From assembly GCA_024640705.1 (NCBI GenBank), contig JAHEEJ010000005.1, forward strand, positions 1 through 32,516: a DNA stretch of 32,516 nt. Reading direction: 5' to 3'. Position numbers and translations under genes: made by a program. The notes below the pieces were generated by a model. That model ran no database searches and was not told the DNA's origin. It worked only from the letters and a program-made list of their open reading frames with translations. This DNA comes from Deltaproteobacteria bacterium. GTDB taxonomy: Bacteria > Myxococcota_A > UBA9160 > SMWR01. Shown here piece by piece: positions 16,227 through 22,916 of the stretch. The stretch's first letter is position 1, and each line of letters starts with the position of its first letter.

Positions 16227-16853
16227 ATGTGTCGAATTACACTTTGGATCGCCGCCGGTCTATTCGCGGCCCTGCTGGACCCTCGTTCTGCGCTGGCGGG
16301 GGAAATCCAATGCCCGGATGCGGCCGTGGTACATGGGCATTCTCCTCCGGATGGCTTGAAGGCGTGGTGCGAACTTCCCGACGGGACCCAGCACGGTCCC
16401 AGCCTCTCCTGGTACGAATCGGGCGACCCAAAAGCAGAAGCACACTTCGACGCAGGCAAGTTGAACGGCGTCTTCAAGCTTTGGCATACGAACGGTCAAC
16501 TCGCAGAAGAGGGACACTACGTCGACGACCAGCGGCATGGAACGTTTTCGACCTGGGCAGAGGACGGAACCAAGCTCCTCAAGCAGGATTTTGCGAACGG
16601 CAAGCGCAATGGAGAAATGATGCGCTGGTATCGCGACGGGCAGCTTCAATTCTTCGAACACTATGTCGACGGAGAAAAGGACGGGCCCGCGGTCGCCTAT
16701 TTTGAAAATGGTCAGATGGAAGCAGAAGGCGCCTTTCGAAAAGGCAAATTCCACGGGATCTGGACGGGCTGGTATCCGAATGGAGCGAAGCGCAAGGTCG
16801 CTGAATTCGTCGACGGCGACCGCATCTCGGTCGAGATTTTTCCCGAGGAGTGA
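16227..16853 (+). CDS. Secreted YwqK/MORN-like repeat protein
   Basis: 208 residues with an N-terminal signal peptide (MCRITLWIAAGLFAALLDPRSALA, then GEIQC). The rest is a string of about five or six repeats of roughly 23 residues with the pattern G-x3-x-W-Y/H-x2-G-x4-E-x5-G-K-x2-G: for example GVFKLWHTNGQLAEEGHYVD, GEMMRWYRDGQLQFFEHYVD and GIWTGWYPNGAKRKVAEFVD. This is the MORN-like variant found in YwqK-family proteins, often labelled antitoxin. Because this copy is exported and no toxin gene is adjacent, a toxin-antitoxin role is not supported. A beta-sheet binding surface in the periplasm is the likeliest reading. Confidence 0.85.
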   Translation: MCRITLWIAAGLFAALLDPRSALAGEIQCPDAAVVHGHSPPDGLKAWCELPDGTQHGPSLSWYESGDPKAEAHFDAGKLNGVFKLWHTNGQLAEEGHYVDDQRHGTFSTWAEDGTKLLKQDFANGKRNGEMMRWYRDGQLQFFEHYVDGEKDGPAVAYFENGQMEAEGAFRKGKFHGIWTGWYPNGAKRKVAEFVDGDRISVEIFPEE

Positions 16854-16865
16854 CGTCGAACCGGT

Positions 16866-16888
16866 GCGCGGGCACACTTCGCCCGCGC
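16866..16888 (+). terminator. GC-rich hairpin after the repeat-protein gene
   Basis: A perfect 8-bp stem (GCGCGGGC at 16866-16873 with GCCCGCGC at 16881-16888) and 7-nt loop lie 12 nt after the stop codon. There is no T-tract, so it may be a weak or Rho-assisted terminator or an mRNA 3'-end stabiliser. Confidence 0.4.
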
Positions 16889-17016
16889 CAAGGTCCGAGG
16901 GTATTCATTCGTGATCGGCGGCGCCCGCGTCCCGGCACCATGCCTACCGGCGGATCGCCAGCTTGCTGGAGAACGATCGCGCCGCGCCGCCCGTGATCCG
17001 GTTCGGAACGCCCGGG

Positions 17017-17289
17017 TTAGCGGAGGCGGCGCAACGCCTGCGCGATGATCCGATAAGCGGCCGTCCCGAGGGGCAGCTTCTCACGCTTCGCGTGCGCTTG
17101 CAGGATCTTCAGTTCGTCGTTGCTCAGCATCGCTACGACGCGATTGATTCGCGCGTGCTTCGACGGGCCCGTTCCCGTGCCCAGCGGTCGGCCCGCGCCC
17201 TTGCGGCGTCCACCCCAGCCGGCCTTTTTGCGTACGGCCTTCTTCTTTACGACTTTCTTCTTCTTGGAGGCTTTTCTTCTTACGGCCAT
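17017..17289 (-). CDS. Small lysine-rich DNA-binding-like protein (possible ribbon-helix-helix)
   Basis: 90 residues from the ATG at 17289; a GTG 12 nt upstream is an alternative, and neither has a strong Shine-Dalgarno. The N terminus is extremely basic: MAVRRKASKKKKVVKKKAVR. Next comes GWGGRRKGAGRP, a GGxRxGAGRP motif seen at the head of many phage and plasmid DNA-binding proteins. The C-terminal 40 residues (RVVAMLSNDELKILQAHAKR, then LGTAAYRIIAQALRRL) have the strand-helix-helix spacing of ribbon-helix-helix regulators. The Lys-rich tail recalls histone-H1-like nucleoid proteins. It is probably a nucleoid-associated or autoregulatory protein. It stands alone between a hairpin and the convergent repeat-protein gene. 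Confidence 0.6.
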   Translation of the reverse strand: MAVRRKASKKKKVVKKKAVRKKAGWGGRRKGAGRPLGTGTGPSKHARINRVVAMLSNDELKILQAHAKREKLPLGTAAYRIIAQALRRLR

Positions 17290-17396
17290 GATATGCACCA
17301 AGTACTGCAGGTTGTGTTGCGCGGAACACCGGAGCAGATCCGTTCAGCACCAATGGACCGCTACCAACCGATATTTTGCTTGATTTTCTGATGATG

Positions 17397-17429
17397 GGAA
17401 GTCCAGCTGCTCGAAAATTTGGACTTTCC
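17397..17429. repeat. Imperfect inverted repeat between the ZIP gene and the lysine-rich protein gene
   Basis: GGAAGTCCA (17397-17405) pairs with TGGACTTTCC (17420-17429), with one extra T, around a 14-nt loop containing GCTGCTCGAAAATT. It lies 36 nt past the ZIP stop codon (minus strand) and about 110 nt upstream of the lysine-rich protein start. It could be the ZIP terminator or an operator; no T-tract follows on either strand. Confidence 0.4.
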
Positions 17430-17465
17430 ATGCAATTCAGCGAAAAACCTCAGGCTTTCACACGC

Positions 17466-18209
17466 CTATTCGCCTGAAATGATGTGAATTGCGAGAAGCA
17501 GTGCGATTCCCGCAGAGAAGGATGCGAAGTGGAGCAGATTGACCCCCAGGTGATGGTGTCGGTTCACTTCAGGAACCAGATCCGACGCGGCGATATAGAG
17601 GAAGTTTCCGGCCGCGAAGGGTACCAGGAATCCGACGTCAAACTTGAACGACACCATGTAGGCAAATACTCCGCCGACCAGGAAAGTCAGCGATGAGAGA
17701 AAGCTCACGAAGAGGGCTCGACCTCGACTCCAGCCCCCGTGTATCAACACGCCGTATTTGCCGAGTTCCTGCGGAACTTCGTGAGCTGCAGCGACGAGCC
17801 AGGTGGTCGTGCCGAGTCGGATGTCGACGATGAACGCAGCCGCGACCGCGACACCGCCGAGAAAATTGTGAATGCTGTCGCCGAGCACCATCATGTGACT
17901 CAGCGGACTCTTGACTTCGGGCGCGTCGCTGTGCCAATGGTGCCAGTGCAGGAATTGCTCGAAGGCCAGAAACGAAGTGAAGCCCGCCAACACCCAGAGA
18001 TAGACGGCTGCCGCGCCGCCGCTTTGCTCGACGGCCTCCGGAATCATGTGCAGCAGTGCACCACCGAGGAGCGATCCCGCGGAAAAGGCGACGAGTGGCA
18101 AAATCAGCTGCTCACGGGTGCGCTCCGGCAGGGCGAACGTGATCGCGCCGACGAGCGCAATCATGCTCATCAAGAACCCGCCGCAGAGAATCCAACCGAG
18201 TGCGCCCAT
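17466..18209 (-). CDS. ZIP-family metal transporter
   Basis: 247 residues, with about seven or eight hydrophobic segments, all within normal ZIP size. The two metal-site helices are clear: GDSIHNFLGG with His114 and Asn115 (TM4), and AAHEVPQELGKYG with His143, Glu144 and Glu148 (TM5). A His-rich loop (HWHHWH, 88-93) precedes TM4, as in many zinc importers. ZIP proteins move zinc or other divalent cations into the cytoplasm across the inner membrane. No Zur-like operator is recognisable. It follows the 3D-domain protein gene on the same strand at 58 nt, so co-transcription is possible. The metal is inferred; iron or manganese cannot be excluded. Confidence 0.93.
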   Translation of the reverse strand: MGALGWILCGGFLMSMIALVGAITFALPERTREQLILPLVAFSAGSLLGGALLHMIPEAVEQSGGAAAVYLWVLAGFTSFLAFEQFLHWHHWHSDAPEVKSPLSHMMVLGDSIHNFLGGVAVAAAFIVDIRLGTTTWLVAAAHEVPQELGKYGVLIHGGWSRGRALFVSFLSSLTFLVGGVFAYMVSFKFDVGFLVPFAAGNFLYIAASDLVPEVNRHHHLGVNLLHFASFSAGIALLLAIHIISGE

Positions 18210-18267
18210 AAGGGTTACAAACCGACACCGAAGAGAGGGATATGCGACCCGCCAGCGTTCACGGGAT

Positions 18268-18648
18268 CTACCAACTGATTTCCACTTTTCGTTTTCCCCA
18301 GGCTCGCGCCGCCTCGAGATCGTTTCCCATGTAGATGTCGATTCGCTTCTTCCAGCGCCCGTGCATCTTGTCGAGGACGAGGTACACGCCCTGAAACCCT
18401 TCGATCTTTACGGGGGTGCGGTGGTCGAGACCCGCGGGAATCAGGTCGCGGGAAACTGCGATCACCTTCATGCCCGGGGTGATTGGATCTCCCCAGGCCG
18501 CCAGGTGGGGTTCAGCGTCGGTCTGGTTGGGAAGCGAATTGTAGGCCGTGGCCGTTACGACGAGCGAGCGGTCGATCTCGTCGGCGCTCGCGGATGCCGC
18601 GAACACGCATGTGAGGACGACGGGCCAGATGAGGGTCGATCGCGTCAT
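18268..18648 (-). CDS. Secreted 3D-domain protein (MltA/YocH-type)
   Basis: 126 residues from the ATG at 18648, chosen over an upstream in-frame start because it gives a normal signal peptide (MTRSTLIWPVVLTCVFAASASA, then DEI). The mature part is almost only a 3D domain: VVTATAYNS, then WGDPITPGMKVIAVSRDLIPAGL, then VYLVLDKMHGRWKKRIDIYMGN. Conserved aspartates Asp93 and Asp104, with Asp54 or Asp110, fit the catalytic Asp pattern of this double-psi barrel, related to lytic transglycosylase MltA and Rpf-type enzymes. Peptidoglycan binding or cleavage in the periplasm is likely. No LysM or other targeting domain is present, which is shorter than typical family members. Confidence 0.85.
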   Translation of the reverse strand: MTRSTLIWPVVLTCVFAASASADEIDRSLVVTATAYNSLPNQTDAEPHLAAWGDPITPGMKVIAVSRDLIPAGLDHRTPVKIEGFQGVYLVLDKMHGRWKKRIDIYMGNDLEAARAWGKRKVEISW

Positions 18649-18836
18649 GGCCTCGAAACCTCTTTGCACACGGCGCATCCGCGGTTCGGGTGGAGCTGGA
18701 CCGTAAACCCGGAAGCCGCTCGAAAAATCCGGGGGCGACTGCCTCTCACGCGCCGGCAGAGGTTATCTCGCCCGGAGCCTTCTCGCACGAGTCGCCCATG
18801 GGTTCGCCGCGTAACGGGTTTTCCTACACTGCGGCC

Positions 18837-19565
18837 GTGGCTGCAAACCTCGTTTTCATTACCGGAGGGTCCAGCGGAATCGGCGCCGCGATGGCGCGGG
18901 TCGTTCCCTACTCGGACGTTCGCGTCATCAACATCAGCCGGCGTGGGCTGAAGGGATACGACCATTTCGAGGCCGATCTTTCCGACCCGGCAGCGTGGCG
19001 CGGAGTCGGGGATCTCTTCGCGCGAGAAATCAAAGACTTCGCCGGCGAGCGCATCGTCTTCGTTCATTCTGCGGGGACGCTCCAACCGATCGGCTTTGCG
19101 GGCGAAGTTCCAACGGATGCATACACGAGGCAGGTTCTGCTCGACAGCGCATCGCCGCAGGTACTCGGAGATGCGTTCCTGCACGCCGCTCGCGAAACCC
19201 GGGCCGAGTGTCACATTGTGATGATCAGCTCTGGTGCTGCGTTCACCGTATTCGAAGGCTGGTCGGCCTACTGCGCGGGCAAGGCCGCGATGGATCAATG
19301 GGTGCGAACGGCCGGCGCCGAACAGGCGCGCCGTGGGGGCCGTTGCCGACTGCTCTCGGTGGCTCCGGGAATCGTGGAGACCGCGATGCAGCGGGAAATT
19401 CGCGCGGCGTCGAGCGAAGACTTCCCGAGCGTCGAGATGTTCGTCGGCATTCACGAAAAAGATCAGGGTCGCGATCCCGAGGAAGCCGCGCGAGAGATCT
19501 GGTCGTTGCTCGAGCGGGAACTCGAAAACGGCGCCGTAGTCGATCTGTACGTTCCTGCCGATTGA
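18837..19565 (+). CDS. Short-chain dehydrogenase/reductase
   Basis: 242 residues from the GTG at 18837, which places the first strand and the cofactor motif TGGSSGIG (residues 9-16) at the usual SDR position; an ATG at 18798 would add 13 residues. The catalytic Tyr145 and Lys149 occur in SAYCAGKAAMDQW, preceded by MISSGAAF with the catalytic Ser. VHSAGTLQPIG corresponds to the NNAG-type strand, with His-Ser replacing Asn-Asn. VAPGIVETAMQ follows as expected. Substrate unknown; some Rossmann SDRs of this shape resemble sepiapterin or benzil reductases. A -10-like TACACT (18825-18830) ends 6 nt before the GTG, suggesting a leaderless message. Divergent from the 3D-domain gene. Confidence 0.9.
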   Translation: MAANLVFITGGSSGIGAAMARVVPYSDVRVINISRRGLKGYDHFEADLSDPAAWRGVGDLFAREIKDFAGERIVFVHSAGTLQPIGFAGEVPTDAYTRQVLLDSASPQVLGDAFLHAARETRAECHIVMISSGAAFTVFEGWSAYCAGKAAMDQWVRTAGAEQARRGGRCRLLSVAPGIVETAMQREIRAASSEDFPSVEMFVGIHEKDQGRDPEEAAREIWSLLERELENGAVVDLYVPAD

Positions 19566-19602
19566 TGCGCCCGCTCGCCTCGTGCGGCACCGCGGGGCTT
19601 TC

Positions 19603-19632
19603 TTGAGTTCTGCGGCGCGTTTGCGCTAGCCT
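19603..19632 (+). promoter_or_regulatory. Candidate promoter for the FAD/[2Fe-2S] reductase gene
   Basis: TTGAGT (19603-19608) and TAGCCT (19627-19632) are separated by 18 nt. The -10 shares the CTAG core seen before other genes here. It leaves an 85-nt leader before the ATG at 19718. Confidence 0.4.
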
Positions 19633-19717
19633 GCGCGGCTCGCGTATCGCGCGGATCGACGAGAATCCGCAGATCCACCGGACTTCGGTACAGCGAGCGG
19701 GGAGCCACGCGCCGGCG

Positions 19718-20800
19718 ATGACGGATTTCGAACAAGCGGGTGTTTCCGCAGCCGATTGGCGGGATGCGACTGCATCTTGCGTAGAGCTCCGCGTCAAACG
19801 GGTGATCGATGAGACGAGCGACTCGCGTTCGATCGCGTTCGAGATTCCGGCCGAGCTCACCGAGCGCTTTCGCTATCGAGCCGGTCAATTCTTGAGCTTC
19901 AAGATCCCCTACGCGGGCCAGGTGCTGACGCGCAGCTACTCGTTGTCGAGTTCTCCAGATACCGATCGCGAGTGCAGGGTGACCGTCAAGCGGATCGGCG
20001 ACGGTCGGATCTCGAATTGGATCAACGATCGCGTCGAACCGGGAACCCGACTGATGGTGGCTCCCCCGGCGGGCTCTTTCGTGCTCGACGACGCGAATCG
20101 CAAGATCATCCTGTTCGCCGGGGGAAGCGGGATCACACCGGTCATTTCGATCATCAAATCCGCACTTGCCACCTCTCGGCGCTCGATGAAACTCATCTAC
20201 GCGAACCGGGACGAGAGCTCGGTCATCTTCAGGGCCGAACTCGATGAGCTCGCTCGCGCTCATCCCGATCGACTCGCAGTCGTTTATTGTCACGATGACA
20301 TCGACGGATTTCTGGATCGCGACAGCGCCAAGCGCCACGTCGGCTCCGACGTCGGATCGGAATTCTATCTTTGTGGCCCCGGGCCCTTCATGGCACTCGT
20401 CGAAGAGGCACTTCGAGAATTGCACGTCGCACACGACCTCGTTCACGTCGAGCGCTTCGTGTCGCCACACGATCCCGGTTCTCACGCCGAGGAGTTCGCC
20501 CGGGAAGTGGTTGGCGATTGCGCGCCGGATTTGATCACGGTCGTCCTCGACGGTGAAACCACAGAAGTACCCTACAAGAAGGGCGAGAAGATCCTCGGTG
20601 CGGTGCGAGCCGCGGGCCTCGACGCCCCCTTTTCGTGCGAAGAGGGGTATTGCTCCTGCTGCATGGCCAAGCTGACGGCAGGAGAGGTCAAGATGGACGT
20701 CAACGATTGTCTCTCGAAGGGATTGCTGAATGAGGGTTGGGTGCTGACCTGTCAGGCGCGCTGCGTCAGTGGCGGGGTGAAGATCGAATACCCAGACTGA
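19718..20800 (+). CDS. FAD/NAD(P)H and [2Fe-2S] oxygenase reductase (KshB/PaaE-like)
   Basis: 360 residues in three modules. The FAD-binding barrel has RSYSLSS around residue 73. The NAD(P)-binding domain has FAGGSGITPVISIIK near 132 and FYLCGPGPFMALVEEAL. The C-terminal plant-type ferredoxin domain has cluster ligands Cys307, Cys312, Cys315 and Cys345 (C-x4-C-x2-C-x29-C). This order and length match the reductase components KshB (3-ketosteroid 9-alpha-hydroxylase) and PaaE (phenylacetyl-CoA epoxidase) and related ferredoxin-NADP reductases; it passes electrons from NAD(P)H to an oxygenase. No oxygenase subunit is in the window, so the partner is encoded elsewhere. The PPOX flavoprotein gene follows at 27 nt. 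Confidence 0.92.
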   Translation: MTDFEQAGVSAADWRDATASCVELRVKRVIDETSDSRSIAFEIPAELTERFRYRAGQFLSFKIPYAGQVLTRSYSLSSSPDTDRECRVTVKRIGDGRISNWINDRVEPGTRLMVAPPAGSFVLDDANRKIILFAGGSGITPVISIIKSALATSRRSMKLIYANRDESSVIFRAELDELARAHPDRLAVVYCHDDIDGFLDRDSAKRHVGSDVGSEFYLCGPGPFMALVEEALRELHVAHDLVHVERFVSPHDPGSHAEEFAREVVGDCAPDLITVVLDGETTEVPYKKGEKILGAVRAAGLDAPFSCEEGYCSCCMAKLTAGEVKMDVNDCLSKGLLNEGWVLTCQARCVSGGVKIEYPD

Positions 20801-20827
20801 GGGACTCGCGCGACCAACGGAGAGAAC

Positions 20828-21301
20828 GTGCCCAGACGCGATCAGATCCGCATGACGGACGCAGAAATCCGCGCTTTCCTGCGCGCCCACAAGACGATCA
20901 TCTTGAACAGCATCGGCCCCGATGGCATGCCGCACCCGATGCCGATGTGGTTCGTCTCCGACGACGATTTCGTGGTCTCGATGGCGACCTTCCGCGGAAC
21001 CCAGAAGATTGCGAACCTGCAGCGCGATCCGCGCGCCAGCTTGCTCGTCGAATCCGGCCGCGAGTACGCAGAACTCAAGGGCGTGGTGATCTACGGCACC
21101 GCCGAACTCAGCGACGACACCGACGCCATCATCGCCACGCTAGAAGCGGCATCCCAAAAAGAGACCACGGAAGCGGGCGCGATAGCCCGCGCAGCAATCG
21201 ACAAAGAGGTGAAGAGGACGGCTTCGAAGCGCATCCTGATCCGCGTCAAACCCCGCCGAATCATCTCCTGGGACCACTCCAAACTCCAGGGCAGCTACTG
21301 A
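20828..21301 (+). CDS. PPOX-class pyridoxamine-5'-phosphate oxidase-like flavoprotein
   Basis: 157 residues from a GTG at 20828 with GGAGAG about 6 nt upstream. The split-barrel flavin-binding fold is recognisable: HKTIILNSIGPDGMPHPMPMWFV, then FRGTQKIANLQRDPRASLLVES, then GVVIYGTAELSDD, and the C-terminal RILIRVKPRRIISWDH. This matches the PPOX class F420- or FMN-dependent family, which includes many enzymes of unknown substrate. It is probably co-transcribed with the upstream reductase (27 nt gap), which may supply flavin-linked electrons, though that link is inference. Cytoplasmic. Confidence 0.88.
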   Translation: MPRRDQIRMTDAEIRAFLRAHKTIILNSIGPDGMPHPMPMWFVSDDDFVVSMATFRGTQKIANLQRDPRASLLVESGREYAELKGVVIYGTAELSDDTDAIIATLEAASQKETTEAGAIARAAIDKEVKRTASKRILIRVKPRRIISWDHSKLQGSY

Positions 21302-21375
21302 CCGGCCTGGAGATCCTCCGCAAAAAGCCGATCCGGAACCTTGCGCACTCGCATGGCGCCGTGCGGATCAGTCGT

Positions 21376-21930
21376 TCAGCTGCCGAGATTCGAAGGGGGA
21401 ACCTGGCGGTCGTGTGCGTCGGCTGAGAAAATGGCGCGGATGAACATCGCGACCGCCACGCCGAGCGGGAACAACACGCCCAGCAGGTAGGCGGCAAAGC
21501 GCGGATCGAAGAATGCGCTGAAGCAGTTCGTGATCAAGGCGATTTCGACCAGTACGGCGCTGGCCACGACGAAGGTGTCGAAGAGCAGCGTCTCGCGGAT
21601 CAGACTGCTGCCAAAGAGCTGCCGCTGGCGCACGTAGATGCTGCTCACCAGCAGCGGAGACGTAATTGCGAGGATGCCGCTGCCCAAGATCCAGATTCGG
21701 TCGCCATCGACCAAGCCAGACAGTATGAAGGGGAGAAATGCGAAGATCATCACGCTTGCACTGGCTTCGACCATCAGTCGAAGCCGCAGTCGATGCATCG
21801 CATCCGCCGAGTCGGAGGCACTCGGCCGCAAGGCCGACATGATTCCCGCAAAGCCGATGGTCGCGATCGAAATTTCGGCGATTGCGAGAAGTGCTTCGTT
21901 GGGATCCACGGCCTGCTCCATTTGGGGCAC
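21376..21930 (-). CDS. Uncharacterised four-helix membrane protein
   Basis: 184 residues from a GTG at 21930; an ATG at 21921 is equally plausible. Four hydrophobic segments are visible: ALLAIAEISIATIGFAGIMSAL, ASVMIFAFLPFILSGLV, WILGSGILAITSPLLVSSIYV with VASAVLVEIALITNCF following, and FAAYLLGVLFPLGVAVAMFI. A charged loop (RPSASDSADAMHRLRLRL) lies between the first two. I do not recognise a named family. Inner-membrane location is clear from hydrophobicity; function is unknown. It lies just before the palindrome-rich interval. Confidence 0.65.
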   Translation of the reverse strand: MPQMEQAVDPNEALLAIAEISIATIGFAGIMSALRPSASDSADAMHRLRLRLMVEASASVMIFAFLPFILSGLVDGDRIWILGSGILAITSPLLVSSIYVRQRQLFGSSLIRETLLFDTFVVASAVLVEIALITNCFSAFFDPRFAAYLLGVLFPLGVAVAMFIRAIFSADAHDRQVPPSNLGS

Positions 21931-22003
21931 TCAGCCCGACACGAGAGGCTAACAGAAATCGCTTCGTTCAACTCTGGGGTGAGCGTGGCGCGGTGGATCG
22001 GCG

Positions 22004-22082
22004 CCGGAGGATCGGGGCGCGGGGGGTCTCCGTGCTCAGTGAACCATTCCGCGCGGAGACCCCCCGCGCCCCGATCCTCCGG
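22004..22082. repeat. 79-nt perfect palindromic repeat, copy 2
   Basis: Perfect 29-nt arms (22004-22032 and 22054-22082) with a 21-nt loop (22033-22053). Compared with copy 1 at 13193-13271, the loop differs at one base (G to A) and the arms at four positions (arm positions 3, 6, 16 and 25). Every T-A pair of copy 1 is replaced by G-C or C-G here, so pairing is kept. The right flank GTCGGTTGCCGG resembles that of copy 1. This pattern means the structure is either under selection or maintained by palindrome correction. Confidence 0.9.
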
Positions 22083-22165
22083 GTCGGTTGCCGGCAGGGG
22101 ATTCCGAGGTGCGCACCTGTTCTAGGGGTGCACCCGCGAAATCCATCGTTCAGCAACGGACCGTA

Positions 22166-22234
22166 CGGGGCGGGGCCGGGGGGCCTGTAAGCGACATGGG
22201 GTCGGAGCGCACAGGCCCCCCGGGCCCCGCCCCG
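22166..22234. repeat. GC-rich near-perfect palindrome
   Basis: A 23-nt left arm (22166-22188) pairs with a 24-nt right arm (22211-22234) with a single bulged C, around a 22-nt loop (22189-22210). It extends by three further pairs after one mismatch. The arms are almost all G and C (GGGGCGGGGCC core). It lies 84 nt after palindrome copy 2 and does not share its loop. It may serve as a terminator for the lipid-transport operon, which ends at 22302 on the minus strand, about 68 nt away. Confidence 0.7.
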
Positions 22235-22301
22235 CACGCGCGCAGAGGAAGCCTGAACAAGCGCATGGGCGGGCCCGCTCCCTTCATTGCGCGCTGCGCG
22301 G

Positions 22302-22916
22302 TCAGGAGCCGGTCAGGTCTGCCAGGAATTGTTCGAAGATGATGTGGACGGCTTCGTTGAACGCGGTCACAGAAGCCTCGACTGTGGCGTCCGCCGCGCC
22401 CCGCTCCGCTCGGTAGGTGCGGTTGACGAGTATCTCGCGATTTTCCGCACTCGTGGCGGCGAGCTGGATTTCCACGACCGCGCGCACCTCGGGCTCGAGC
22501 ACCCGCTCGAATTCGCGAATGCGGCCGGATACCACGTAGCTGGGTTTCACACGGGCTGTCGCCGAGATCACGGAATCAGCGGCCGACGCAGCGCTCAAGA
22601 AGGAAACGAGCTCCTCTTGCAGCAGGATCGTCGGCGGATCCGACCAGCGCTGGTAGGGATGTTGGCGGATCTTCGAGGCGTCGACGGTTTCCTTGTAGAG
22701 GAGTTCGCGTTTGCCGGTGAGGGCATCCGCACGCAATCGATCGATCTGTAGGTTCCCCGCCAGTTTCTTCGCGGCCGGTGCGTCTGGAACCCCTGCATCG
22801 ATGCGGTAGTAGTGGTCGATCGGCGCGGGCCCCGACGCGCAACCCCAGAGCGTCAGCCACAACCCCGCACCGAACAGCAACAGTCCCATCCGATTTGTCG
22901 AGATCCGAATCGTCAT
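22302..22916 (-). CDS. ABC-transport auxiliary lipoprotein (PqiC/YmbA-like)
   Basis: 204 residues from the ATG at 22916, which overlaps the MlaD stop by 4 nt (ATGA); a second ATG 9 codons on also gives a signal peptide. A lipoprotein signal ends at Cys26 (LWGCAS; Trp at the -2 position is unusual). The mature part follows the auxiliary-component family: HYYRIDAG at the front, then LAGNLQIDRLRADALTGKRELLYKETVDASKIRQHPYQRWSDPP and a C-terminal helix EAVHIIFEQFLADL. In Pqi/Mla-type systems such lipoproteins are placed at the outer membrane and interact with MCE-protein tunnels. Last gene of the minus-strand operon. Confidence 0.85.
   Translation of the reverse strand: MTIRISTNRMGLLLFGAGLWLTLWGCASGPAPIDHYYRIDAGVPDAPAAKKLAGNLQIDRLRADALTGKRELLYKETVDASKIRQHPYQRWSDPPTILLQEELVSFLSAASAADSVISATARVKPSYVVSGRIREFERVLEPEVRAVVEIQLAATSAENREILVNRTYRAERGAADATVEASVTAFNEAVHIIFEQFLADLTGS

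Larger units (their letters stand above)
21931..22301. other. Palindrome-rich intergenic region
   Basis: 371 nt between two minus-strand genes. It contains the second copy of the 79-nt palindrome (22004-22082) and a separate very GC-rich palindrome (22166-22234). No gene with a ribosome binding site and protein character is seen, although the palindrome reads open on both strands. Confidence 0.6.

Noticed and set aside
16227-16853. YwqK-family antitoxin of a toxin-antitoxin pair
   Set aside because: The protein carries a signal peptide and has no toxin-like neighbour, so the repeat family is kept but the antitoxin function is not.
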